This document shows positions 39,862 to 48,598 of a stretch of 64,000 nt of DNA, piece after piece. The stretch is from the NCBI RefSeq assembly GCF_900113645.1, contig NZ_FOQC01000004.1, positions 53,494-117,493 on the forward strand, read 5' to 3'. The notes beneath the pieces were generated by a model, which saw only the letters and a list, made by a program, of their open reading frames with translations, was not told where the DNA came from and ran no database searches. The DNA is from Trichococcus flocculiformis. GTDB lineage: Bacteria > Bacillota > Bacilli > Lactobacillales > Aerococcaceae. Positions within the stretch are counted from its first letter, which is position 1; each line of letters opens with the position of its first letter. The position numbers were made by a program, and so were the translations under genes.

Positions 39862-40296
39862 ATGACAGATTGTATTTTTTGCAAAATCGCGAACCACGAA
39901 ATCCCGAGCAGCATTGTCTATGAAGATGATGTCGTCATTGCGTTTCTGGATTTATCCCAAGTGACGAAAGGTCATACACTGCTGGTACCCAAGAGGCATG
40001 TCGCTGATATTTTTGAATATGATGAAGAATTGGCGAAGGAAGTCTTTTCGCGCGTCCCTAAAATCGCACGCGCAATCGAACGTTCCAGCGATGACATTTT
40101 AGGGCTGAATATTCTGAACAATAACCGTTCGATAGCTTATCAATCCGTTTTTCATTCGCATATCCATTTCTTACCGCGTTATGAAGATTCGGACTCGGAT
40201 GGTTTCGGTTTGAAATGGAAAACGCACGAAGGAAAATACTCACAGGAAGAATTGGCGAAAGTAGTGGCATCCATCAAAGAGAGTCTGGAGGAATAG
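39862..40296 (+). CDS. hit: HIT family protein
   Basis: A 144-residue histidine-triad nucleotide hydrolase with the active site HSHIHFLPRY near residue 98 and the N-terminal zinc-like CIFCKIANHEIP. Members hydrolyse AMP-linked nucleotides; the true substrate is unknown. Divergent from ecsAB. Its 3' end carries the ribosome binding site of the next gene. Confidence 0.95.
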   Translation: MTDCIFCKIANHEIPSSIVYEDDVVIAFLDLSQVTKGHTLLVPKRHVADIFEYDEELAKEVFSRVPKIARAIERSSDDILGLNILNNNRSIAYQSVFHSHIHFLPRYEDSDSDGFGLKWKTHEGKYSQEELAKVVASIKESLEE

Positions 40297-40298
40297 AT

Positions 40299-40688
40299 AT
40301 GCGCTCATTTATGGAAGGAATAGTATTCGGTACGGTAGTCGGCGGTCTGCTGGGGTTGCTGAACACCCCGCGCAGCGGAAAAGAAAACCGCGCGAAAGCG
40401 AAAGCTTACCTTGAGGACAACACGCTTGCGGTAGAGGATCTCAATGAGAGCGTTCAAGGTTTGCGCAAAGCGATCCAATCCTTGACCAACGAAGGATTGG
40501 CTTCCGTCAATGCCGTTTCAGAGGAAGTCACCAAATCGATTGAGAGCTTTACGCAACAGGCCCAACCAAGAATCAACCGCATCAACGATAAACTTGCCGT
40601 TTTGACTGATGATATGGAAAAGTCGCAGCAAGCATGGAATCGCAAATGCCTGCAACGACAGATGCCCCATCACAATAATGTACATTAA
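40299..40688 (+). CDS. YtxH-like membrane-anchored protein
   Basis: A 129-residue protein with one N-terminal hydrophobic segment (FMEGIVFGTVVGGLLGLL, residues 4-21), a basic patch TPRSGKENRAKAK, and a long amphipathic, coiled-coil-like helix to the end. The layout is that of YtxH-type small stress proteins; function unknown. The ATG at 40299 uses the GGAGG inside the end of hit, 2 nt after its stop, so it is co-transcribed with hit. Confidence 0.85.
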   Translation: MRSFMEGIVFGTVVGGLLGLLNTPRSGKENRAKAKAYLEDNTLAVEDLNESVQGLRKAIQSLTNEGLASVNAVSEEVTKSIESFTQQAQPRINRINDKLAVLTDDMEKSQQAWNRKCLQRQMPHHNNVH

Positions 40689-40747
40689 AAATACGACTTG
40701 CCAAATGCACACCGGATCATCGGTCATTTGGCAAGTCGTATTTTTTT
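40687..40747. terminator. terminator after YtxH-like gene, bidirectional
   Basis: AAATACGACTTGCCAAATG pairs perfectly with CATTTGGCAAGTCGTATTT around a 22-nt loop, with A and T runs. It lies between the convergent YtxH-like and marR genes. Confidence 0.93.
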
Positions 40748-40780
40748 ACTTCCTATCAAAAAGACTCCAATCAAGAAGCT

Positions 40781-41209
40781 CTACTTATTTTGAATATCAT
40801 CTTGTTTAAACAGTATTTGGATTGGCATTTCCGAAAAAGACTCCGTGAGTACCTGTTCCACCGTCGCAGCCGCTGCCTTCAGTTTTGCCGCGCCCGTTTC
40901 GGTTAAGGACGTATAGATGCTCCGCCGATCATGCTCGCAGACATTTCGCTCCAACGCACCACAGCCCTTAGCCTCAAACTTGCTGACCAGTCTCGATACC
41001 GCACTTTGGCTTAAACCAACCTTTCCCTCCAAATCCTGGAGCTTCAGTTTTTGCTCCGGTTCCTGTGATAAGAAATAAAGGACATAGAACTCTTTCAGAG
41101 AAAGATTATGGTTCATCTGCAAACTTTTTTCCAATGCGCTCTCGACTTTCAGATGAAAATTGTTGATCTCCAGCCATTGGCAAAACGCAGAACTCATTTC
41201 ACATTTCAC
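40781..41209 (-). CDS. MarR family transcriptional regulator
   Basis: A 142-residue winged-helix regulator. The recognition helix region is VGLSQSAVSRLVSKFEAKG, and the wing contains CEHDRRSIYTSLTETG, the usual DxRxxxxxLT pattern. The start is GTG at 41209 with GGAGGGG at a proper distance; the internal ATG at 41197 is too far from it. It is divergent from prsA and might regulate it or itself; no operator is obvious. Confidence 0.9.
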   Translation of the reverse strand: MKCEMSSAFCQWLEINNFHLKVESALEKSLQMNHNLSLKEFYVLYFLSQEPEQKLKLQDLEGKVGLSQSAVSRLVSKFEAKGCGALERNVCEHDRRSIYTSLTETGAAKLKAAAATVEQVLTESFSEMPIQILFKQDDIQNK

Positions 41210-41452
41210 AAAGTCCCCTCCATCCCTTTCGAATTATCAGCTTATGATACCAAATATTGGCATTTTGAGCAATCTGCCGCGACTCGACGCGGATACTTTG
41301 TATACTTCCGGTTTTATCTGCAGATATGAATTTTCTGAGAAGTTTGCTAGCGTTTTTAAGGAATATTTTCCATAATCACGGCGTTTATGATATATTTATA
41401 GATGGTTATTCATGGGATAGATAAATAGAAATAGATTGGAAGTGCCACATTC

Positions 41453-42439
41453 ATGAAGAAGAAATTATCATTGACGTCCGTTGCTTTCCTGACGGCCATC
41501 ACGTTAGCAGGCTGTGCGACTGGCGAAACTGTCGCAACGACTCCAGCAGGCGATGTCACGAAAGATGAACTATATGAAGCAATGAAAGCCTCGATCGGTG
41601 AAACCGTCTTGCAACGTCTGATCTTGATCGACGTATTGAACGATGCGATCGGCAAGAATGAGTTGGAAGCGGAGACGGAAGCTGAACTGTTGACGACCAT
41701 CCAACAATACGGCGGTGAAGAAACATTCAACTATATCTTGTCACAATCAGGCTTCGCAAATAAGGAAGAATACCAAGATGTTCTATATTTGAACAAACTG
41801 ATCGAAGCAGCAGTAAGAGCTGAAACAACTTTCACGGATGAAGAAGTGGAGGCTTATTATGAAGCTTACCAACCACAAATCAACGTACAGCATATCTTGG
41901 TTGCGGATGAAGCGACTGCTGTAGACTTGATCAACCAGATCAATGAAGGCGCGGATTTCGCGGAATTGGCAAAAGCCAACTCGACTGATACCGGAACAGC
42001 TTCAAATGGCGGAGAAACAGGATTGTTCGGAGAAGGCGAAATGGTCGCAGCATTCGAAGAAGCCGCTTATGCGCTAGAAGTCGGTGAAGTGACACAAACA
42101 CCAGTCGCTACCGAATACGGCTACCACATCATCAAAATGATCGAGAAGACAGAAAAAGGAACATTGGAAGAAGAACGCGAAAACATCGAGAAAGTGATGA
42201 TGGACGAAAAACTTGCCGACAATGATTATCTGACATCCGTCATGTCCACAATCGTCCAAGCCGCGAACGTTGAAATCAAAGACGAAGACCTGGCAACAGC
42301 GATCGATCAATTCTTACCTGTTGAAGAAACTAGTTCATCAGATGCAACATCCGAAGCAACAACTTCAGAAGAGACTAGTTCAGAAGCAACTTCTGCAATT
42401 GAAGAAGCGGAATCAGCTACATCCGAATCTTCAAACTAA
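41453..42439 (+). CDS. prsA: foldase lipoprotein PrsA (parvulin-type PPIase)
   Basis: A 328-residue extracellular foldase. The lipoprotein signal peptide ends in LAGC (Cys near residue 21), so it is anchored to the outer face of the membrane. N- and C-terminal chaperone regions flank a parvulin domain (about 135-225, VQHILVADEATAVDLI ... GLFGEGEMVAAFEEAAYAL ... YGYHIIKM). A long Ser/Thr/Glu-rich tail (about 285-328) is low-complexity. It folds secreted proteins such as PBPs. It is convergent with the yhaM operon, as in Bacillus. Confidence 0.96.
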   Translation: MKKKLSLTSVAFLTAITLAGCATGETVATTPAGDVTKDELYEAMKASIGETVLQRLILIDVLNDAIGKNELEAETEAELLTTIQQYGGEETFNYILSQSGFANKEEYQDVLYLNKLIEAAVRAETTFTDEEVEAYYEAYQPQINVQHILVADEATAVDLINQINEGADFAELAKANSTDTGTASNGGETGLFGEGEMVAAFEEAAYALEVGEVTQTPVATEYGYHIIKMIEKTEKGTLEEERENIEKVMMDEKLADNDYLTSVMSTIVQAANVEIKDEDLATAIDQFLPVEETSSSDATSEATTSEETSSEATSAIEEAESATSESSN

Positions 42440-42451
42440 TACCAATAACGT

Positions 42452-42499
42452 AAAACACGCAAGCTACCGGCTCTTGATTCCGGTAACTTGCGTGTTTTT
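42452..42499. terminator. bidirectional terminator between prsA and yhaM
   Basis: AAAACACGCAAGCTACCGG pairs with CCGGTAACTTGCGTGTTTT around a 10-nt loop. It serves both convergent genes. Confidence 0.93.
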
Positions 42500-42500
42500 A

Positions 42501-43469
42501 TTATTGCCCTTCTTCAGAAGGTTGGACAAAGAGCGGCTTATAGAAGCTGCGGTTCTCCAACCCGAAAATGCGCTCGCTGAACGTTCCTGGCGTCGTGCGC
42601 AACAAAGCCGTATCGATCATATTGATGGAAGCATCCAAATTGTCCAGATGATGGATGATTTCGGCTTCCAGGAGATGCGGTGTTACCGGCGAGCCGAATT
42701 CCTGTTTGCCGTGATGCGCCAGAACAATGTGTTTCAACAGAATGACTTCTTCACTATCCTCATCGATGTTCAAAGAGAGACAGGCTTTGGTGATTTCTTC
42801 ATCGATAAGGACGATGTGTCCGATCAGGTTCCCTTTCAGGGTATACTCTGTCGACATACTACCACTCAACTCAATCGTTTTTCCGATGTCATGGAGAATC
42901 ACGCCACCGTACAACAAAGACTTATTGACTGATGGATAGTGTTGAATGACCGTTTTTGCCATCCGCAAAATCGAAACCGTATGGAAACCCAGTCCGCCCA
43001 CGATGGCATGATGATGACGCTTCGCAGCGGGATACTCGAAAAATTCCCGTTGATATTTTTTGAGTATATGCCGGACAATCCGGTTGATCGGCGCGCTCGT
43101 GATCTCAAACAAAATTTGGCTGACTTCCTCCACCATTTCTTCCGATTTCAACGGAGCACGTTCCATATAAAGTTCAGGTCGGCTTGGTTCCCCTTCCCTA
43201 GCGAGCCTTAGCTTTGTGATGCGCAGTTGGGGATTGTTCTGATACAGTTCCCGTTTGCCGGTTACGGCAACGACTTGACCAGCTTGGAATTGCTGGATGT
43301 CCTCCTCTTTTGCGTCCCAGTATTTCCCATCGATCTGACCGCTGCGGTCCTGGAAAGTAAAGGCAATGAATTTCTTGCCGTTTTTCGCCAGACGGATATC
43401 CGCACTTTTGATCAGTACATAAATTTCAAAATTATCATCGATTTCATGTTCGTATATTTTTTTGGCCAC
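42501..43469 (-). CDS. yhaM: 3'-5' exoribonuclease YhaM
   Basis: A 322-residue nuclease with an N-terminal OB fold (about 15-90) and an HD domain (about 155-290; HHHAIVGGLGFHTV, LLYGGVILHDIGK). It trims RNA 3' ends left by terminators and can act on DNA. The start is GTG at 43469 with AAAGGGG upstream. Last gene of the yhaO-yhaN-yhaM group. Confidence 0.95.
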   Translation of the reverse strand: MAKKIYEHEIDDNFEIYVLIKSADIRLAKNGKKFIAFTFQDRSGQIDGKYWDAKEEDIQQFQAGQVVAVTGKRELYQNNPQLRITKLRLAREGEPSRPELYMERAPLKSEEMVEEVSQILFEITSAPINRIVRHILKKYQREFFEYPAAKRHHHAIVGGLGFHTVSILRMAKTVIQHYPSVNKSLLYGGVILHDIGKTIELSGSMSTEYTLKGNLIGHIVLIDEEITKACLSLNIDEDSEEVILLKHIVLAHHGKQEFGSPVTPHLLEAEIIHHLDNLDASINMIDTALLRTTPGTFSERIFGLENRSFYKPLFVQPSEEGQ

Positions 43470-43490
43470 CCCTACCAGCCCCTTTCACTC

Positions 43491-46313
43491 CTATTTTAAC
43501 ATGTATACTTGTTTCTGTGAAAAACGTTGAACGCAAGCGTCATCGAATGTGAAAAAGAGTACCTGCACGTCTTCGCTCAGCTCCTCCAGCAAAGTAAACA
43601 TGATGTTTTTCCTGTCCTCGTCGAAGTTCACAAAACCATCATCGATCAAGATCGGCATGCTGACGATATCGGCAGTGTTCTTCACAAACGCCAACCGCAG
43701 CGCAATATACAACTGTTCCACTGTCCCCTGCGACAATTCATTCGGGAAAAAGGTTGTTCCGTCCTTACGCTGCACCTTCATACCGTTCTTTTGGAACGCG
43801 ATGCCGGTGTATGCACCTTCCGTCAAACGACTGAAGAAGGTTATCGTATCGTCGAGCATCAGCGGCAGGCGATCCTCTTTTCCATACCGCAGTGCCCGTT
43901 CTATCCATTCTCCGGCAGTGACCAAGCCAGCCCACTCGACGGCAAGATCCCTCAGCTCGGTTTCGGCCAAAGCAAATTCCTGCAGCAAGGCGCTGTATGT
44001 CCCGCCTTCTTCCAATTGTTCCAGCTGATGCTTCAGTTCTACTTCCGTTCTTTGCAGTCTCGACAATTCGGTCTTCAGCTGCTGCATTTCCAAATCATTC
44101 TTTTCGTAAAGGGACATGCTTTTCTTCGCATCGCCGTATCGATCCAGGAGTTGCTCGCGGCCATTGACCTGTTCATCCAGAAATTCCTTGCGCTTGAGGT
44201 TTTGTTCTTGCTTCTCCTTCAACGCCAGCAACTGGTAGAACTCGGCTTCGGTCTTTGCGTTGGCCTGATCCAAGAGCTGCTGCCGCTGTCGATGGGACTC
44301 AGCAAGGTCGCGTTGGATCAGTTCCAGCTCTTGCTGCAGTTCGTTGATTTTATCCTGAACATTCGCAGCCATGCTTTCTTCCAAAACGACGGCATTCAGT
44401 ATCTCGGGGAAGCGTGCGGCCATTTCAGTGACTGTCAGATGTTCAAAATGGAAACGGCTGCGGATGAACGCAGTCTGCTCATTCCATTTGTCCACGGCGA
44501 GACTCAGATCGTCCATTTCTGCTTCCTGTTTGATGATCAAGGTGGATTTATCCGCCAACACGGCACCGGGATCCAATTGCAGGAGTTCCGGTGCCGTCAT
44601 GCGGGCCGGATAGCCTTTCTGCTGCAGGAAGATCTCCCATTCGGTTTTGAGTATCTTTCCGCGTTCCTCCAGCTCCTCACGATCGTTCAAAATCTCCAGG
44701 AATTTATCCTGCAAGTCTTCGAGCTCTCTTGTTATTGCCGAGATTCTTTCGCGGACGGCAGCCTGCTTCAGAAATTGCTCCATCGTATTTTCGGGAGAGC
44801 CTTCTGGGGAGGCAACGTCCTTCGTTCGTGTCTGTTGTTTCCTTCTGGTCAGGATAGCACCACCGACAGCAAGCACAGCAGACAACGTCCAAGCGATTAC
44901 CCTGAAATCCGCCAGCACAAAGGACAGTACCAGAAATACAGCTGCAGCCACAAACAACAGGCCGAGCGGACTTTTTTTCGTAACTGCAGGCGTAGGCCTC
45001 CTTTGGCTCGGCTGTTGCACATCGCTTTGCAGCGCCGCATAAGCATCATCAGCCAACTTCTCGTGTTGGAGACGTGTCTCTTCTTTCTGGAGCGTTTCCA
45101 GCTGGTCTTCATGGAAGCCGATGTTGTGGTCCAAACGCAGTAGTTGTTCTTCGATCTGTTTGAAGTCCTGGGCAAGCCGCTGCAGTCGGACGCGTTCTTC
45201 TTCCTTAAGCGGCTCCGGTGTGGGAAGGGCCAGATTCAACCCAAAGGCCATTTTTTGTTTGGCCAAATCGGCTTTGTTGTTGCTGACTTCATTTTCCAGA
45301 TACGTAATCTTATTCAGATCCGCTTGCGTTTTGGCGACACTGTGCTGCAAAGCAGCAAAATCGGATTGGTGCTCTTTGTACCATTCCACGTGGACAAATT
45401 CGCCCAACTGTTTCTGCATTTGCGCTAATTTTTCCTGAAGCTGCGTCTGCGCTTGGATCGAAGTGGCCATTCTTTCCTGCTGGCTCTGCCATTGGTAGCG
45501 GGCATCTTCCGGCACTTCGCTGTAATCGACTGCCGTGATTTCCTTGTTCAGCCGTTTCCACTCCTGATAACTGTCCGCCAACCGTAAGCTCTCTGCGATT
45601 GCAGTTTGTTCCTGCTCCAGTTCCTGTTGACGGGCTAATAGTTCGGCCTGCTGTTTTTGACTATCCGACAAATGCAGCAGCGACGTTTCATACGTCGCAT
45701 TTTTCGCTTTTGCTTGCTGAAGCTTCCTTTGCAGTTTTTCAGCATCCTGTATTTTCTTGTTCAATGGCGGGACGCTGCCTGTCGGTTTGAAACGTTTCGC
45801 CGCTTCGTCCCGGTATTCTTTCGCTAATTGCAGCAAGCGTTCACTCCCGCTGGTGCCGATGCTCAGCAGATAATGATTGAGATCTTCTTTTTGAGTTTTT
45901 TTCAAGGAAAGCAAGCTGTCTATTTTGAATGTATAAAGGGACTCGAAAGTTTCCCTGTCCATCCCCAATAAAAACCGCCCGAGATTTTTTGTCGTCTGCT
46001 GCACGCCATCTGCCAGCGTAACAACTGCTTGCCCCTTATTGCGATCTTTCACCCGCTCCACGATGACATCACCGAACCGCGTGTCCGCCAAAAACAAGCG
46101 ACCACCGTATGCTTGCGCTTGCTTCGGAACGTACAGATTCTGATCTTTCTTGCGGGCATTGGGGAACCCGAAGAGGATACTGTTGATGAAGGATGACAAG
46201 GTACTTTTGCCGGCTTCGTTTTTGCCGTGGAAGACCTGCAGATCCTGCACATCATCAAAGGTTCGGTTCACCCATTTTCCGTAGCCGTATATTTCAATCT
46301 TCCGTATCTTCAC
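43491..46313 (-). CDS. yhaN: SbcC-like ATPase YhaN (membrane-spanning coiled coil)
   Basis: A 940-residue SMC/Rad50-like ATPase. Walker A HGKNEAGKSTL is near residue 31, and the C-terminal signature LSQGTVEQLYIALRLAF and Walker B MPILIDDGFVNFDE close the head. Long coiled coils lie between. Unlike SbcC, the middle (about 470-510) has two hydrophobic segments (LGLLFVAAAVFLVLSFVLAD and AWTLSAVLAVGGAIL), so the hinge is probably in the membrane. I place the start at GTG 46313 because a GAGGAGG lies 6 nt upstream; the 5-residue longer ORF begins with TTG inside that site. It overlaps yhaO by 20 nt. Confidence 0.93.
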   Translation of the reverse strand: MKIRKIEIYGYGKWVNRTFDDVQDLQVFHGKNEAGKSTLSSFINSILFGFPNARKKDQNLYVPKQAQAYGGRLFLADTRFGDVIVERVKDRNKGQAVVTLADGVQQTTKNLGRFLLGMDRETFESLYTFKIDSLLSLKKTQKEDLNHYLLSIGTSGSERLLQLAKEYRDEAAKRFKPTGSVPPLNKKIQDAEKLQRKLQQAKAKNATYETSLLHLSDSQKQQAELLARQQELEQEQTAIAESLRLADSYQEWKRLNKEITAVDYSEVPEDARYQWQSQQERMATSIQAQTQLQEKLAQMQKQLGEFVHVEWYKEHQSDFAALQHSVAKTQADLNKITYLENEVSNNKADLAKQKMAFGLNLALPTPEPLKEEERVRLQRLAQDFKQIEEQLLRLDHNIGFHEDQLETLQKEETRLQHEKLADDAYAALQSDVQQPSQRRPTPAVTKKSPLGLLFVAAAVFLVLSFVLADFRVIAWTLSAVLAVGGAILTRRKQQTRTKDVASPEGSPENTMEQFLKQAAVRERISAITRELEDLQDKFLEILNDREELEERGKILKTEWEIFLQQKGYPARMTAPELLQLDPGAVLADKSTLIIKQEAEMDDLSLAVDKWNEQTAFIRSRFHFEHLTVTEMAARFPEILNAVVLEESMAANVQDKINELQQELELIQRDLAESHRQRQQLLDQANAKTEAEFYQLLALKEKQEQNLKRKEFLDEQVNGREQLLDRYGDAKKSMSLYEKNDLEMQQLKTELSRLQRTEVELKHQLEQLEEGGTYSALLQEFALAETELRDLAVEWAGLVTAGEWIERALRYGKEDRLPLMLDDTITFFSRLTEGAYTGIAFQKNGMKVQRKDGTTFFPNELSQGTVEQLYIALRLAFVKNTADIVSMPILIDDGFVNFDEDRKNIMFTLLEELSEDVQVLFFTFDDACVQRFSQKQVYMLK

Positions 46314-47553
46314 TGTCTTCCTCCTCAAACGCGACGGCCTGCACGATCCTCTTTTTGGCAGCCGCCAACGCTTCCTCTTTGAAGCTTCGGTCTTTTTTTA
46401 AATCAGGGAAAGTGGTCCTGATGAGTGGATGCTGGAAAAAGTTGTCCAGCTGTTGATAGAATACGTCATCTCCGCTGATTTCCGTCCAACTTTTCGAAAA
46501 ACTTTCCTTCATGACCTGATCGAACGAAAACAGTTCTTTTTCCGTATCGACTGCTATTTTCAACTGGTACAGGTAAATGAAAGGCTGTTCCAACCTTTGC
46601 CGGACACCGTCCAGTATTTCTTCGTCCTCGATTTTTTTGACGACATCGGGATGTAGCCCTTGGATGTCTGTAAACTGTAACGAAAACAGTACGCTCGATT
46701 CACTCATAGCACGATGCTGCTCCATACGTTCCTCGATGCGCGCAAGCACATCATTCAAAGTTTTACAGCCATGTAACGACATCATTTCTTTTTCCCAAAC
46801 AATCGGCGCCGTTGGGAGAAAAGTCAATGTCGGTAACATTCCTTTCCGGAGTGTCACCAAATACGCACCTTTTGCTTCTGTCTCGTTCGGATTACGCCCT
46901 TGCGTATTTCCGCAATAGACGACAGGAGGAGCCTCCTGAAGCTGCTGTCTTTTGTGGATATGTCCCAAAGCCCAATAATCATAGTTTTTCGCGTTCAATT
47001 CGCCTAAAGAAAACGGCGCATAGACACCTTCGGAAGAGTTCAGTCCTTCAAGGTAGCCGTGCAGCATCCCGATGTGGTAATCCACTGTATGATTCCGGTT
47101 CGGATAATCGACAATCATCCGCTCTTCAACCCATCTGGACGGGTAACTGAAGCCGGTGATAGCCACCCGCTCACCTGCTTTCGTAGTCAAAATTTCGGTG
47201 GTGACCTCTTTTTCGAAGACAGTTACGTTTCCGGGAAGCTGCAGTTTAAGCGACTCCCTTCCGAGAAAATCGTGGTTCCCATGCGACAAATAAACCGGGA
47301 TACCCGCCCGATCCAGCCGTCCCAATTCATCCCTCAGAAAAGCCTGCGCCTTCACACTCTGATTCTCCTCATCGTAGATATCCCCGCTGATCAGGAAAAA
47401 ATCGACTTCTGCCGAGATGGCTTGCGTCACCAATTCCCGAAAAGAAGCAAAAGTGGACTGGTAAATCGCATCAAAAAGTTGCGGTTCCAGCTGTTTGATT
47501 CCTTTAAAAGGGCTATCCAGATGGAGATCCGCTGTATGGATAAATGTAATCAC
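46294..47553 (-). CDS. yhaO: SbcD-like metallophosphoesterase YhaO
   Basis: A 419-residue DNA-repair-type exonuclease subunit. The Mre11/SbcD motifs appear in order: HTADLHLDSPF, SGDIYDEENQS, YLSHGNHDFLG, MLHGYLEG and ALGHIHKRQ. It should form a nuclease complex with YhaN for processing DNA ends. I chose the GTG at 47553, with AAGGA 6 nt upstream, over the ATG at 47574, which has no site. It leads the yhaO-yhaN-yhaM operon. Repeat copy C lies just upstream. Confidence 0.93.
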   Translation of the reverse strand: MITFIHTADLHLDSPFKGIKQLEPQLFDAIYQSTFASFRELVTQAISAEVDFFLISGDIYDEENQSVKAQAFLRDELGRLDRAGIPVYLSHGNHDFLGRESLKLQLPGNVTVFEKEVTTEILTTKAGERVAITGFSYPSRWVEERMIVDYPNRNHTVDYHIGMLHGYLEGLNSSEGVYAPFSLGELNAKNYDYWALGHIHKRQQLQEAPPVVYCGNTQGRNPNETEAKGAYLVTLRKGMLPTLTFLPTAPIVWEKEMMSLHGCKTLNDVLARIEERMEQHRAMSESSVLFSLQFTDIQGLHPDVVKKIEDEEILDGVRQRLEQPFIYLYQLKIAVDTEKELFSFDQVMKESFSKSWTEISGDDVFYQQLDNFFQHPLIRTTFPDLKKDRSFKEEALAAAKKRIVQAVAFEEEDSEDTED

Positions 47554-47602
47554 AAGCTGTCCTTCTCTCTGCATTCTATGCTAAATCTGTTAAATAAGAA
47601 AA

Positions 47603-47714
47603 GCTGAACGGGTTCGTTCAGCCCGGAAAGAAATTTAGGAAATCTGTCCGACTGAGCATCGAAGAGCGCAATAGGACAGATTTATCTAATTTCCGAAGGG
47701 CTTACCCGTGAAGC
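47603..47714 (+). repeat. structured repeat, copy C (112 nt)
   Basis: 5' arm GCTGAACGGGTT, unpaired CGTTC, AGCCC; 3' arm GGGCTTACCCGTGAAGC (one mismatch to the other copies). Middle stem GAAATTTAG/CTAATTTC, inner stem AATCTGTCC/GGACAGATT, apical GAGCATCGAAGAGCGCAAT. On the minus strand GCTGAAC/GTTCAGC forms a hairpin followed by TTTTCTTA. The conserved tail runs from 47715 to about 47800. Confidence 0.87.
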
Positions 47715-47956
47715 TAGCCATCTATATTGGATGCATGAAATATTTTGCAATCCTGTGAAAAACCTACGGTGACGCACTTTTGATTCTAAAAATTTTTATA
47801 TGGTCCTAGAAGCATCAAAAAAGCTGCGCCATTTCTTCCAAATAGCGGATGAAGAACGTTGGATGGCATTGATCGGCAATGCGTTGAATCCTGTCCTTGT
47901 CTATCATCCGGCCATTCTTTCGGAAATGGTCACAGCTTGTCGTCAAAAATTAAGTC
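47715..47956. other. copy C tail and an unassigned open stretch
   Basis: 47715-47800 is the repeat tail (GATGCATGAAATATTTTGC ... GGTGACGCACTTTT). From 47800 a plus-strand reading frame stays open for 66 codons, into the yheA 3' end, with ordinary codon use (for example ERWMALIGNALNPV) but no ribosome binding site. It could be decayed coding sequence. Confidence 0.4.
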
Positions 47957-48307
47957 TTAATCTTGTGCAGGCGCGTATAGTTCTTGCAACGGTTTTGTGA
48001 TGATGGCATTGACTTCTTCCATCAATTGGCTCAACTGTTGCTCTTTAGCCATCAAAGATTGGATAACTTCGTTGCCGGATGCTCTTTCAGCGATGGCCTG
48101 AGCAGAAGCCACATCGTCATCAGTGATCGCTTCGCCAGTCATTTGTTTTTGTTGCAGTCCTATTTGCACATTACGGAACTCCTCAAACAATTCAAACGCA
48201 ACTTGATCTTCTCTCATTGCAGTATAAGCTGCAGACAACTCCGTAAAAACAGGAGCTTCACGCAGATTTTTTTCCAACTCATAAGCTGTATCATAAATAT
48301 TACTCAT
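47957..48307 (-). CDS. yheA: YlbF/YmcA family protein (YheA-like)
   Basis: A 116-residue, mostly helical protein of the YlbF/YmcA/YheA group, with conserved YDTAYELEKNLREAPVFTEL and ELFEEFRNVQIGLQQKQMTG. Relatives act in RNA-maturation complexes or competence and biofilm control; the role of YheA is unknown. It starts at ATG with AAGGA. No terminator other than the repeat-C hairpin is obvious downstream, so the repeat may end its transcript. Confidence 0.88.
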   Translation of the reverse strand: MSNIYDTAYELEKNLREAPVFTELSAAYTAMREDQVAFELFEEFRNVQIGLQQKQMTGEAITDDDVASAQAIAERASGNEVIQSLMAKEQQLSQLMEEVNAIITKPLQELYAPAQD

Positions 48308-48386
48308 TATCTCATTCCTTCCATTCGCATATTACATAAACTATAACATTATCCGAACAATAAAGCCATCAAAAAACACGAAAATA

Positions 48387-48552
48387 CGTTCTTATCAGAG
48401 CGTGATGAATCCCGGGTAGAAATCGAGCACTAAGAGGACTAACACTAAGCGGACGCTTTTTGTCCGTGTGTGGTAGTCAGCTTAGGCACAGATTTCTGGG
48501 ATTCAGAACGCGTTTACGCAGAGCGTGATGATTCGGGGGAGAGGATGAGCAC
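48387..48552 (+). repeat. second structured element: large bulged hairpin plus partial direct repeat
   Basis: A long hairpin spans 48387-48520. CGTTCT pairs with AGAACG, GAATCCC with GGGATTC, AGAAATC with GATTTCT, CTAAG with CTTAG, GACTA with TAGTC, and GGAC with GTCC at the tip. The 5' strand carries an unpaired insert with CAGAGCGTGATGA (48396-48408). That 13-mer recurs exactly at 48529-48541, followed by a related stretch ending GAGCAC (to 48552), so a truncated second copy seems to follow. It is unrelated in sequence to copies A-F but has the same style: a long helix with a one-sided bulge. Confidence 0.65.
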
Positions 48553-48583
48553 AAAAAAAGACAAGCCGTCACAGCCTGCCTTC
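48553..48583 (-). terminator. terminator after the class A PBP gene
   Basis: On the minus strand AAGGCAGGC pairs with GCTTGTCTT (with one G-T pair), then a seven-T run. It lies 16 nt past the PBP stop. Confidence 0.75.
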
Positions 48584-48598
48584 CCCTTAAATCAATTC

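Noticed and set aside
43527..45143. 538-codon open frame on the plus strand
   Set aside because: Antisense to yhaN. The Gln/Leu/Phe-rich product mirrors the coiled-coil codons of the real gene.
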